Source: a virus. From it: a DNA stretch of 31,035 nucleotides. Numbering within the stretch: position 1 is the first letter of the stretch; each line of letters opens with the position of its first letter. Positions 1 through 7,319 of the stretch are shown one piece after another. The position numbers and the translations under genes are program-made. Where the stretch lies: positions 1-31,035 of IMG/VR virus record IMGVR_UViG_3300022750_000029; one strand, given 5' to 3'. A model generated the notes under the pieces. It was given only the letters and a program-made list of their open reading frames with translations, was not told the origin of the DNA and did not search any database.

Positions 1-112
1 TCGCGTTCGCGGGCGGTGGTGAGTGTGCGTCCGCTGCTGTAGTTTGATGCCCACCAGAAGCGCATCCGCCCATGCATATCAATACCAATGTCAGAGTGAG
101 TAATTTACTCAT
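1..112 (-). CDS. Lipoprotein, N-terminal part (runs off left edge)
   Basis: Reading leftwards from an ATG at 112, 37 codons are open to the window edge. The peptide begins MSKLLTLTLVLICMGGCASG, a textbook lipoprotein signal: lysine at residue 3, a hydrophobic stretch and a lipobox (MGGC) with the acylated cysteine at about residue 17. After it come Thr/Ala/Pro-rich residues typical of a linker. A purine-rich ribosome site (AAGGAG) lies about 8 bases upstream of the ATG. The family cannot be named from this fragment. Given the phage lysis remnant next to it, an outer-membrane spanin is possible, but an ordinary host lipoprotein is equally likely. Confidence 0.6.
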   Translation of the reverse strand, partial: MSKLLTLTLVLICMGGCASGGHQTTAADAHSPPPANA

Positions 113-444
113 TACCTTTGCTCCTTTCCTCTAAGTCATAACGTTATATCAGCTGTAGCTTAGACAGCTTTGAATAAAAAAATATAATATTTCACGATAA
201 AGCTAATAGCCTTGCACACTATGATTGATCAGTCGTACTTTTACGATCGAGTAGCCAAGCCATCCTATCTATAATTTAATTCAGTGCTTGGAAAATGTCC
301 GACGTTCAATATGGCTACTTCAACAGAAAAATAGTTAAATAAATTTGGAATCAGCAATAGGCGCCGTACCGATGTATTACTTTTTCCAGTCGAAGAAAAT
401 CAGCCCTCGCAGCTTAGATCAGTGCTCGTAACCAGTTCGCCTTG
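113..444. other. AT-rich intergenic stretch
   Basis: About 330 bases with no convincing gene on either strand. It is visibly more AT-rich than its surroundings (for example around 170-200 and 325-350). It holds a small inverted repeat at about 151-169 (AGCTGT, 7-base loop, ACAGCT). It probably contains the promoter of the leftward lipoprotein gene, but I cannot pick -35/-10 boxes with confidence. Confidence 0.4.
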
Positions 445-869
445 TCATGGCACAGTCTTGTAGAAGATGTGGTTGCCGAGCTTTAGCTTCTGCCTTGCAC
501 CCTTCGCCCAAACTGGCGGCTTTGGCATGCTGGTCGCGCAGTAGTGAGTCGCGCCGCCTTTGGGGTCCGGCACCTTTGCGGCCATCACCTGGTCAGCAGC
601 AATTTGAGCCTGGGCGAACTTGCGGGACGGAATCGGCTTCGTGCCGCTCAGGCAGACGTAGTTCGGTTCGTACTTGTTCCATCAGCTGAACTGGTAGGGC
701 TTTGGCATACGCCCTCTCCCCACTACGATTTAGCTTTGCCATCGAACACTCGGTTACGGATGGTCCACGCTACGGAGATCTGGCCCGCCAAGCCTTCACC
801 GCGAGCCCCCGTCCAAAAGGTTCGAGCGCAAATGTCGCGCTCTATTTCAGATGCAGTCACGATGTTACC
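445..869 (-). pseudogene. Decayed SleB-type cell wall hydrolase (endolysin), second copy
   Basis: Read on the minus strand this aligns along its whole length with the intact endolysin at 15871-16296. Recognisable pieces are RDICARTFWTGARGE, then GQISVAWTIRNRVFDGKAKS, and at the end a form of KLKLGNHIFYKTVP followed by TGA. It is dead in several ways. The Trp codon after KAKS is TAG, three codons (YAG in the intact copy) are missing, and one base is lost just after, in the region matching QKPWQFSCW. The ATG start is also gone (the equivalent place reads NIVTAS). The catalytic GEARGE motif has become GARGE-like. This is a remnant of a related prophage end. Confidence 0.85.
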
Positions 870-875
870 CCAGAC

Positions 876-899
876 AAAAAAAGACCCGCGCTCGGCGGG
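876..899 (-). terminator. Relic intrinsic terminator upstream of the endolysin pseudogene
   Basis: On the minus strand CCCGC, a 5-base loop and GCGGG are followed by GTC and a run of seven T. The same hairpin type sits at the same place upstream of the intact endolysin (16313-16334), so it is part of the same relic prophage segment. Confidence 0.6.
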
Positions 900-937
900 C
901 GTAACAAAACGGTATTCAGTCCGGTCGCGGAGGCCGC

Positions 938-988
938 ATGAAGCGCATCTACCTCAGCGGGCCAATGATCCTTGGCTGGTTGAGGTAG
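938..988 (+). pseudogene. Fragment of a DUF4406-like phage gene (first ten codons)
   Basis: An ATG preceded by GCGGAGG opens MKRIYLSGPM, which resembles the N-terminus of phage-encoded DUF4406 (nucleoside deoxyribosyltransferase-like) proteins. After ten residues the likeness is lost and the frame stops at a TAG seven codons later. I read it as the stub of a gene cut by recombination. Such a short match could be chance. Confidence 0.35.
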
Positions 989-1040
989 AGCGTAAGACCG
1001 TCGCCAAGCCCGCTCTGTATCGTCCGAGCAGCTACAACGC

Positions 1041-1391
1041 TCAAGACTGGAGTAACGCCCTCAGTTGCTCAGGAACCTCAATAACTTCCCTGGTAACCGG
1101 TGAGATGCAAACGTGTGTAAGGCTAGAAGTAAATGCCAAAACATCTGGCGCTACATTACCCTCGACCAGAAATGTGAACGAGTGAAGCCCAACACTGGAA
1201 ACACTTACCTTTATAGCAAGCTCGTCATCCCAAGTGACCGGATGAAGAAACTCTAGCGAGAATGCCCTTGCCGGAGGCAGTAAATTAAAACCTAGCAGAG
1301 TTCTTAATCCGGGACCGGACAGCCAAACTGTAAGTGCATCATGAACGGCCTCAACAACGAAGTACGAAAACCTAGGTGTATATCCAGATGC
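1041..1391 (-). pseudogene. N-terminally truncated acyl-CoA thioesterase (hotdog fold)
   Basis: The minus strand is open from about 1400 down to a TGA at 1041-1043. It encodes roughly 115 residues with the look of a 4-hydroxybenzoyl-CoA/acyl-CoA thioesterase: SYFVVEAVHDAL, then LLPPARAFSLEFLHPVTWDD, SVGLHSFTFLVEG and a C-terminal SPVTREVIEVPEQLRALL. Family members are about 140 residues, so some 25-35 N-terminal residues, including the usual start, are missing. Upstream in frame there are only stops (TAG TGA at about 1414-1419). The break coincides with the leader of the next, rightward gene, which suggests a recombination junction at about 1390. No start codon remains, so it is easily missed by ORF callers. 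Family assignment is from motif likeness only. Confidence 0.6.
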
Positions 1392-1420
1392 TACCCTGAC
1401 CTCTTCGCGGAGGATTCACT

Positions 1421-1583
1421 ATGCCCAATTCAAATGTACTCCCTTCTCTTCTTTTCAAGATCAACTAAAATCAGCTCATCCTGGAGGCTGCCATTATGGA
1501 GCTAACCCTGTGGGTCGAGCAGCGCGGCTCTTCGGAAGTCGCCGGCGATGTCCAGGGCGCTCTGCAGACGATCGACAAGAATG
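1421..1583 (+). pseudogene. Broken copy 1 of the 69-aa repeated gene
   Basis: It starts MPNSNVLPSLLFKIN and matches the intact copies at 7575 and 13323. The codon for Glu16 is now TAA. Downstream the frame still carries EAAIMELTLWVEQRG and GALQTIDKN, so it decayed recently. After ATCGACAAGAATG the sequence jumps to the tail of a toxin-like ORF, so the last 15 or so codons are lost. The leader (CCTCTTCGCGGAGGA before the ATG) is shared with the other two copies. Confidence 0.85.
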
Positions 1584-1658
1584 GAAGCGGCGCAGTATTT
1601 AGTACCTAACATAATTGAGTGGCCGCCTGCTAAACTCATCGGTGAAATCGATATTTAG
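1584..1658 (+). pseudogene. Toxin-like ORF, last 24 codons (copy 1)
   Basis: Reads EAAQYLVPNIIEWPPAKLIG followed by EIDI and TAG, nearly the same as the end of the longer fragment at 8199-8435. It sits 8 bases before the 104-aa gene in both copies. That is the layout of a toxin C-terminus followed by its immunity gene, as in Rhs/CDI-type displaced cassettes. The upstream part of the ORF is absent here. Confidence 0.55.
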
Positions 1659-1666
1659 GAACCGGC

Positions 1667-1981
1667 ATGAACATTATAGATTTAAAACAGAGCGCTATTG
1701 ATCTTCGTGAGAAACTGGCTTTTTACAAAGACAAAGAGCCGTCCGCCTTTGCCTTATATCAACAGCTTGAACATTTAATATCAGCAGCTGAACGTGGGAT
1801 GATCAAAGAAAAAATGCAAGCGAGAGACATTCCTGGATACCGTACCTTTGTCGAGTCTAATTTAGAGCAATACCCTGACCTTTCGAAAGCCTATAATAAT
1901 TTCTTTATTGAACTGAATGATGGCAGAAAGTCTGAGGCCTTCGAGATGCTACAAGAGATGTTAAGAAAAAGCAGATTATAA
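1667..1981 (+). CDS. Putative immunity protein, 104 aa (copy 1)
   Basis: Intact small protein, predicted all-helical and acidic/basic mixed, with no signal peptide or membrane segment. It is near-identical to the product of 8444-8758; the differences cluster at residue 5, around residues 17-29 and at residues 68-71. I do not recognise a named family. The role is inferred from position: in both copies it begins 8 bases after the stop of a short ORF that looks like the C-terminal end of a polymorphic toxin. Small soluble helical proteins directly downstream of such tails are usually cognate immunity proteins. Here the toxin is only a stub, so this would be an orphan immunity gene. It is more AT-rich than the flanking genes, which suggests recent transfer. 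It could instead be an unrelated small hypothetical protein. Confidence 0.6.
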   Translation: MNIIDLKQSAIDLREKLAFYKDKEPSAFALYQQLEHLISAAERGMIKEKMQARDIPGYRTFVESNLEQYPDLSKAYNNFFIELNDGRKSEAFEMLQEMLRKSRL

Positions 1982-2106
1982 GAATATTTGAATCGTCTGC
2001 GTACCTTGCCGCGACTGCTACAGCACAGGCGCAGGCGAGCTATACACGTCATAAAGCACTACTGGCAAGAGTTCCATAGTCTCGCTATCTAGAGCGACCT
2101 GATCAG

Positions 2107-2576
2107 GGATCATAGCCACCCTCCCAGCGACCTCATTGTAGGCACGAGTCAATCAACTCAATCTCCGTCTGAAGCCTCTCCCTCAGTTGAGGTAGCTCCG
2201 ACGCAGTAAGCGCATGCGGCCTCCCTGCCATGCCCAAAAACGCAGCCAAGGCCAAGTCAGAATGCCTCACCAAGGCCACTAAATGCTTACCACTCGGCCC
2301 GTTGCTCCCGGCCATTCCAGTTCTTTACCGTTCTCTCATTCGCACTCGTCCAACGCATCATCGTCTTCACCCCCTGGTGCGTCCCGCCTAGTTCCAAATG
2401 AAGTGCCTTAGCGATGCCGTCTGCGTACTGTTGTTGAGTCAGAAAAGAGTTGCCCGTTTTCGTGAACATTTTTCCCTCCCCGGTCTTCTTCCTTGTTTAG
2501 AGCCACTTTCTAAAAAACGAGATGCTGATCACGGTCTCCGCGTTGTTTCCAGCGGCTGTTGATCAGAATGAGGACA
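2107..2576. repeat. Direct repeat block B, copy 1 (partner 9433-9901)
   Basis: The 111-aa gene, its divergent leader and the first bases upstream of the recombinase start are repeated at 9433-9901. This copy is one base longer (the frameshifting T). Similarity stops at about 2576, just where the recombinase coding region would begin. Confidence 0.9.
2133..2469 (-). pseudogene. Frameshifted copy 1 of the 111-aa putative DNA-binding protein
   Basis: The gene starts at 2469 as MFTKTGNSFLTQQQYADGIA and should end at 2133 as ERLQTEIELIDSCLQ. At the region coding NERTVKNW one extra T (CCATTCC against CCATCC in the copy at 9459-9794) shifts the frame and ends the first reading frame at 2287. The second half resumes in another frame as MAGSNGPSGKHLVALVRHSD. 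Both halves are otherwise well kept, so the lesion is young. Confidence 0.85.
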
Positions 2577-2593
2577 CGAATGAAAAGCGAATG

Positions 2594-2676
2594 AAAAGGG
2601 GACGGATGTATTTTTGCTCTCCCCGCTCTTCCACCTTGGCGGTGGGCGCCTGAGAAAACAAATCCGTCCCCCTTTT
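2594..2676. repeat. Inverted repeat ending in AAAAGGGGACGGAT, MITE/REP-like
   Basis: AAAAGGGGACGGAT at 2594-2607 is mirrored by ATCCGTCCCCCTTTT at 2662-2676, leaving about 55 bases between. Near-identical GGGGACGGAT/ATCCGTCCCC ends are common around IS200-like/RAYT transposase genes in Pseudomonas (from memory). No transposase is present, so this would be a non-autonomous element or relic. It lies immediately after the end of repeat block B. Confidence 0.5.
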
Positions 2677-2925
2677 CAGTAATTTTGCAAAGGTAGGGGC
2701 CAGGTGAGGTGAGGTGAGGTGACCACTTATTCCCTATGAAGTGCGTCTTTCAAGTCCTTCGTCTGGAAACGCGAATCGAGTCTAAAAGGTTTGATAGCCA
2801 AACGCCACTCACTACCTCGATCAGCCAATCCATCGTACAAACAACTCTCAAGGGCTGAAAAAAATAAACTTCTTGAAGCAAAGAAGCAGCTGGGTGATAC
2901 AGCGCTGATCGGCGCTCGCGATTGT

Positions 2926-2954
2926 TGACAGGCTAGCTATTAGCCACTTAGGAT
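2926..2954 (+). promoter_or_regulatory. Possible sigma-70 promoter for the 201-aa/helicase unit
   Basis: TTGACA (perfect -35) is followed after an 18-base spacer by TAGGAT (4 of 6 matches to the -10). It lies about 135 bases upstream of the 201-aa gene. The -10 is weak and there is no experimental support. Confidence 0.3.
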
Positions 2955-3090
2955 CAGGCTATGCCTCGGGAGGCACCCTGCTGCGTTGGGGAACACCCTT
3001 CTCTTTCTTCTCTCAGATTTTCGCCAGTAAAGGCCAAGCAAGCAGCAATGCGGGTATCGGTGCATCCGATATAGGCCTGTGGAGAAAGTC

Positions 3091-3684
3091 ATGTCCGCAT
3101 CAGTCGACTGCGTCAAAAACTTCAAGTACCTCGTCCGTCGCTCACCCGATCAGGGAATGGGCTATTCCGAACGCCTGCATTTTCATGGCAAGGAAATCGG
3201 GTTCAACAACTTTGATCACTTTCTGCTTTCGCTGGCCAAGCTAAGCGATGACCGCATTGGGAAGATCAATACTAAACTGATGCGGTTGGCCTGCGCTCGA
3301 ACGATGCCAAAACCGAGTCAAGAGTATTTCGAGTTCATCGCCCACAAAGACCGTCGTATGCGCTTCTACAGCCACTGGATCGGTTGGGATAAGCGTGGCC
3401 AAGAAGTTCGCGTGCCCAGCCTGATGAATGCCTCCTACCGCGTTCCGAACCTACGCGAACGACTCGACGCGCCGGTCTATGTCATTGAGACTCGGCCACA
3501 GCTGCTGGCCTGGCGCCACAAATGGCAAGGGATGGCCTACGTGGTCCAAGAGCTAGCAGAGCGCGAATTGCGCCCAGCGTTCGACCGAGAACCGGATGTA
3601 GTACCCGGCATCCGCGAAGAAGTCATCGATCTGGAAGAGGATTACACCCACAACTACGCCACCTGGTATCCCTCAGGTAAGTGA
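3091..3684 (+). CDS. Hypothetical protein, 197 aa, partner of the SF1 helicase
   Basis: I chose the ATG at 3091 because GGAG ends 6 bases before it; an in-frame GTG at 3079 would add four residues (201 aa). The protein starts MSASVDCVKNFKYLVRRSPD, has no signal peptide or membrane segment, and I do not recognise a domain. Aromatic and charged residues are concentrated in the centre (RRMRFYSHWIGWDKRG) and the C-terminus is acidic (REEVIDLEEDYTHNYATWYP). It lies 113 bases upstream of the helicase gene on the same strand with no terminator carrying a T-run between, so the two are probably co-transcribed. An accessory or specificity subunit for the helicase is an inference from that pairing only. 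Confidence 0.75.
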   Translation: MSASVDCVKNFKYLVRRSPDQGMGYSERLHFHGKEIGFNNFDHFLLSLAKLSDDRIGKINTKLMRLACARTMPKPSQEYFEFIAHKDRRMRFYSHWIGWDKRGQEVRVPSLMNASYRVPNLRERLDAPVYVIETRPQLLAWRHKWQGMAYVVQELAERELRPAFDREPDVVPGIREEVIDLEEDYTHNYATWYPSGK

Positions 3685-3699
3685 CTCGGCCCACGATCA

Positions 3700-3763
3700 G
3701 CATCGCTTCCGCGCCCCGGCGCCAGGAAGCGATGCAACATGCCTGATATCCTTCCCTATCAGG
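3700..3763 (+). other. Two consecutive hairpins between the 201-aa gene and the helicase gene
   Basis: GCATCGCTTCC (3700-3710) pairs perfectly with GGAAGCGATGC (3725-3735), with GCGC/GGCGC pairing possible inside the loop. CCTGATA (3742-3748) then pairs with TATCAGG (3757-3763). Neither is followed by a T-run, so they are not typical terminators. They may stabilise or process the mRNA, or tune translation of the helicase. Confidence 0.55.
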
Positions 3764-3801
3764 AATACAAGCCCCAGCGCTTTCAAGGACGTAGTAAATG
3801 A
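3739..3801 (+). CDS. Possible 20-aa leader ORF overlapping the helicase start
   Basis: ATG at 3739 opens MPDILPYQEYKPQRFQGRSK and stops at TGA 3799-3801, overlapping the helicase ATG (3798) as ATGA. That geometry suits translational coupling. There is no strong ribosome site upstream (GGAAGCGATG at about 3725-3734), and the hairpin at 3742-3763 lies inside it. It may be chance. Confidence 0.25.
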   Translation: MPDILPYQEYKPQRFQGRSK

Positions 3802-6800
3802 ATTCGCAAAATATCGTGCGTTACTGGCACGCCGTCGAACTGCTGCAACCTCAGGCAGCCCCAAAGCTGAAAAAGCGCGACAGCGACTACCAGCCGTTTT
3901 TCCAAGACATCCCCACCTCGTCCCAAATCCTGCCGTGGATGCCAGCCAACCCTCTGAGCCGGCAGCGCCTGCCGAACAGACGCGTATGGAGCCACACGCT
4001 CTACGCACACCTCTACAACAACCTGAATGTTTCTCGCCAGCTAGAGACTCTCTACGGCGCCGACCAAGGCTACAAGGAGCCACAACAAAGGCTCGCCGCC
4101 TTGTACGCGCTCAAGTTCAACGATCAAGGCATGATGCTGGTCGATAGCTTGGTGCTATCCAGCGAGGCATGGTTCGTCGGCTGCGCCATCAACAAGAAAG
4201 ATTGGACACGCGGCTTCGAGGAGACCCAGGACTCCCTCCGCGAACAGGCTAACAGCCTGCTCAGTGGCGTGGTCCACGCCGCAGACCTGTCACGCCTAAC
4301 AAACTATATTCGTCAGACCTTGGGACTCGACGAGTTTTTCGCAGACGAGCCGCGCGAACATCGCTTCCGCTCAGCACCGATCAACCCGAACAAGCCCGAA
4401 CAAGAAGACGATCCGCTCAACAGCTTCCTGCTAAGCGATTTGGCCGACATGGCCGATGCCCTAGCCCGTGGCGAAACCAGCGAGCCGTTGGCCCGCTACC
4501 TGAGTCATCACGACACCACCCTGCGTCTGCACCTCGACAAGCCCGAAGCAGATCTGGCTCTGATTGATCGCCTCGCCCCCTCGCGCTATGCGACCGGCTG
4601 CTGGCCTGCCGAAAGGCATTTGGGGTTGGTGCACTCCCAACAACTGGCAGTCAACAGCCTGCTCCAAAACCTCAGCAACAACACCGGCATAATGGGCGTC
4701 AACGGTCCGCCAGGTACCGGGAAGACCACCCTACTCCGCGACCTGATCGCGGCAGTGGTGACACAACGAGCCGACGTACTGGCCTCGTTGAGTAGGGCCT
4801 CGGACGCCTTCATCCAGGATGGTCGCGAATCCGCCAACGATGGTGGACGCGAACGCTTTGCCTATCAACTCAAGCCCAGCCTGTTCGGCTTCGAGATGGT
4901 GGTAGCATCCTCCAACAATGGTGCCGTGGAGAACGTAACTCTCGAGTTGCCCCAGCACGATAAGGTTGACCCATCCTGGCTGCCCGATGCCGAATACTTC
5001 AGCGAACTGGGCGAGCTCACCAGCGGCAAACCAGCTTGGGCAATGATCTCTGCGGCATTGGGCAGCAAAGCCAAACGTACCCAGTTCGTCGATCGCTTCT
5101 TCTATGGCAAGCGTCCACCCAAAACGACGGAGACCAAAGACGAATCCACATTCTCCCAACCAGAGGCCCTCGACAACGGCACCTTGGACGAAGATCTCCA
5201 CGACGGCGATCCAACGCCCGACGCGTCCGTAGCGAACAACATGGGAGACAAGCCAGCCCCCAAGGGCATGCGCGAATGGTTGTCCGAGCAAGTCCCACAA
5301 ATGAAGTTGCTCTCGTCCGCCGAAAAAACCAATTTCTGGCGCGCCGCCGTAAAGCAATACCAGGACGCCAAGAACGCCGAACAAGCGATACGCGCTCAAG
5401 TTAGCGACATTCTGGAACGGATTCAGGCAGTGATCAGCGCCAAAGCCCGAGTACATCAGAAGGAAAAGGAGCGCCAAGTCCGTCTGACCCAACGCAGCAG
5501 TCTCGATGACGAACAAGCTACGCTGGAAACACTGCAGCTCACGCCCGCTCGCGAGCAACTGCAACGCGAACTTCAGGCTCTTGAAGCACACCTTGCAAAA
5601 AAGCCGGGTTTTCTCGCCAACCTATTCAGCCTCTGGGGTGCTCATCGCACGTGGGCAACTCGGCAACGACTGCTCGATAGCTCTCGCACCTTGGCCAAGG
5701 ACGCCTTCGACAGCGCCCAACGCCAAGCGCAGCGACTAGTCGGCCGGCTCACCGAACTCAATCAACAATTGGCTAAGGACGAGCAGGAGATCAATGAAGC
5801 AGTGCTCCACGCCGCCCTGCAGATTGACAAGGCTCGCAGCATTGCCCAGGCTGGCAAGGCCAAGCACCTGCAGGTCTGGCTCGAACAAGGTCAGATCGGT
5901 AGAGGCAGCGAGATCGAGCTGCTCGAACCCTGGATAGTCGAAGGCTGGCGTCAGGCTCGGGCGAAGGTATTCATCGAAGCGCTCAAGCTACACCGCGTCT
6001 TCTTCCAGATCGAAGCCTCGCGTTTACGCGCTAACTTGGACTTCATCACCAGCACGCTCACCGGCAGTCATTATCGGGGGGTATCCAAGGCCGTGGTACG
6101 TTCGGCATGGGCCTCGCTTTTCATGGTAGTGCCGGTGCTCAGCAGTACCTTCGCCTCGTTCGCCCGCTCCTTCGGCAGCCTTGGCTGCGGAGAGATTGGC
6201 TGGCTGTTGGTGGACGAAGCCGGTCAGGCTACACCGCAGGCTGCAGTGGGTGCCCTATGGCGTGCACGCCGGGCTGTGCTAGTCGGTGATCCGCTGCAAT
6301 TGGAGCCGATTGTCACCGTATCTGATGCCGTGCTCGAACACATGCGTACCCGATATCAAGTCGACGCAAGCTGGCTACCCAATCGCCAGTCCGCCCAAAC
6401 CTTAGCCGACCAGGCCACTCCTTGGGGTCGCATGGCTGGTCCCAAGGACAAGAAACACTGGGTCGGCCTGCCGCTGGTAGTGCATCGTCGCTGTGACAAA
6501 CCGATGTTCGACCTGGCTAATCGCATCGCCTACGACGGAGCCATGGTCTATGGCACCATCGCGCCCTCATCCGCCAAAGAAACTCCTGCCCGCCTACCCA
6601 CCGGCTGGGTGCACGCGAGTGGCCGCTCCTCTGGCAATTGGGTCGACAATGAAGGCAAGGCGCTCGAGCGTCTGTTGGCCTTGCTTGATGGCTACGGTGT
6701 GCCGCTGTATAGCATCGCAGTTATCACGCCCTTTCAGGACGTGCGCAACCAGCTCAAGGATCGATTAGATACCAAGATCGTGCGCGGTACGATTCACACC

Positions 6801-7037
6801 ATGCAAGGTAAGGAGGCCGCAGTGATCATCCTTGTCCTGGGTGGGAGCAGTGAAAACGGCGGCGCTCGTGAATGGGCAGTTTCCAAGCCTAACCTGCTCA
6901 ACGTCGCTGCCACCCGGGCCAAACGCCGCTTGTATGTGATTGGCGATCGCAATGACTGGAAGCAGCGGAAACTCTTCTGTGACGTTATTGAGCTGCTACC
7001 AGCTCATTCCCAGATAACCGCCGACAGCCATGCATGA
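3798..7037 (+). CDS. SF1 (Upf1/Dna2-like) helicase, 1079 aa
   Basis: ATP-dependent nucleic-acid helicase/translocase of superfamily 1. A roughly 290-residue N-terminal region of no known fold to me begins MNSQNIVRYWHAVELLQP. Walker A follows at about 300-312 (GVNGPPGTGKTTL). A long insert at roughly 440-790 includes Lys/Glu/Gln-rich stretches of coiled-coil type (about 530-710). Walker B is at about 802-810 (WLLVDEAGQAT) and motif III at about 828-836 (VGDPLQLEP). Motif IV (ITPFQDVRNQL), motif V (GTIHTMQGKE) and motif VI at about 1032 (LLNVAATRAKRRL) complete the core, so all motifs are present and the enzyme should be active. RNA or DNA cannot be told from sequence. The ATG at 3798 has AAGGA 8 bases upstream. 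Large SF1 helicases with one small partner are frequent in anti-phage islands, so a defence role is plausible but inferred. No nuclease motif is evident. Confidence 0.9.
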   Translation: MNSQNIVRYWHAVELLQPQAAPKLKKRDSDYQPFFQDIPTSSQILPWMPANPLSRQRLPNRRVWSHTLYAHLYNNLNVSRQLETLYGADQGYKEPQQRLAALYALKFNDQGMMLVDSLVLSSEAWFVGCAINKKDWTRGFEETQDSLREQANSLLSGVVHAADLSRLTNYIRQTLGLDEFFADEPREHRFRSAPINPNKPEQEDDPLNSFLLSDLADMADALARGETSEPLARYLSHHDTTLRLHLDKPEADLALIDRLAPSRYATGCWPAERHLGLVHSQQLAVNSLLQNLSNNTGIMGVNGPPGTGKTTLLRDLIAAVVTQRADVLASLSRASDAFIQDGRESANDGGRERFAYQLKPSLFGFEMVVASSNNGAVENVTLELPQHDKVDPSWLPDAEYFSELGELTSGKPAWAMISAALGSKAKRTQFVDRFFYGKRPPKTTETKDESTFSQPEALDNGTLDEDLHDGDPTPDASVANNMGDKPAPKGMREWLSEQVPQMKLLSSAEKTNFWRAAVKQYQDAKNAEQAIRAQVSDILERIQAVISAKARVHQKEKERQVRLTQRSSLDDEQATLETLQLTPAREQLQRELQALEAHLAKKPGFLANLFSLWGAHRTWATRQRLLDSSRTLAKDAFDSAQRQAQRLVGRLTELNQQLAKDEQEINEAVLHAALQIDKARSIAQAGKAKHLQVWLEQGQIGRGSEIELLEPWIVEGWRQARAKVFIEALKLHRVFFQIEASRLRANLDFITSTLTGSHYRGVSKAVVRSAWASLFMVVPVLSSTFASFARSFGSLGCGEIGWLLVDEAGQATPQAAVGALWRARRAVLVGDPLQLEPIVTVSDAVLEHMRTRYQVDASWLPNRQSAQTLADQATPWGRMAGPKDKKHWVGLPLVVHRRCDKPMFDLANRIAYDGAMVYGTIAPSSAKETPARLPTGWVHASGRSSGNWVDNEGKALERLLALLDGYGVPLYSIAVITPFQDVRNQLKDRLDTKIVRGTIHTMQGKEAAVIILVLGGSSENGGAREWAVSKPNLLNVAATRAKRRLYVIGDRNDWKQRKLFCDVIELLPAHSQITADSHA

Positions 7038-7274
7038 CAAAACGTACGCCTTAAGTCCTACTTCTAGGCTTTATACGAAATCAGGGAAGAACCAACATCA
7101 GCCTGTCTCGTGCTGAGCTGTTGTAGAGCCTATGACATCCAAGGAAAGGAATCCTATGACGGCGAAGTGTCATGGACTGTCTGATAGGGCTTTGGATGAC
7201 GAACTCTGGCATTAGTACCAGTGAAATACTCCGCCCAGAGCCAGCCGTTTTGTAGGGGTAAAAACGCCTAAAAA
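7038..7274. other. Intergenic, no feature recognised
   Basis: About 240 bases between the helicase stop and the terminator of the tRNA fragment. I see no gene, promoter or strong hairpin in it. Confidence 0.4.
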
Positions 7275-7311
7275 TAAAAAGGGGTCGCGAGATAAAATCT
7301 CGCAACCCCTT
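7275..7311 (-). terminator. Intrinsic terminator after the tRNA-Pro fragment
   Basis: On the minus strand AAGGGGT(T)GCGAGAT pairs with ATCTCGC(G)ACCCCTT across a short loop (14 paired bases, one mismatch) and is followed by TTTATTTTT. It lies directly 3' of the tRNA fragment and looks like the original tRNA terminator. It may also slow transcription leaving the helicase gene. Confidence 0.75.
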
Positions 7312-7319
7312 GAATTATA

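Larger units (their letters stand above)
1584..2117. repeat. Direct repeat block A, copy 1 (partner 8361-8895)
   Basis: The toxin tail, the 104-aa gene and about 125 bases after it are repeated at 8361-8895 with scattered substitutions. The lengths differ by a single base. Confidence 0.85.
2577..3090. other. Intergenic region with hairpin element and no clear gene
   Basis: About 510 bases. It begins where repeat block B ends, holds a long inverted repeat at 2594-2676 and a GGTGA fourfold tandem repeat at 2703-2722, and then unremarkable sequence. I see no gene with a credible start. A possible sigma-70 promoter at 2926-2954 may serve the next gene. Confidence 0.4.

Noticed and set aside
544-1185. 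213-aa + strand open frame
   Set aside because: It runs antisense through the endolysin pseudogene and the thioesterase fragment, which both have family-like sequence on the other strand; its own product resembles nothing.
2703-2722. GGTGA tandem repeat (four units) as a CRISPR or regulatory repeat
   Set aside because: Too short and without spacers; a simple slippage repeat. No CRISPR array is present anywhere in the window.
2740-2898. 53-codon + strand open stretch before the 201-aa gene
   Set aside because: No start codon or ribosome site, and the translation shows no family likeness, so I did not call a gene.
4731-5591. 286-aa - strand open frame
   Set aside because: Lies entirely opposite the SF1 helicase coding region, whose motifs are complete; it is a shadow of a GC-rich gene.
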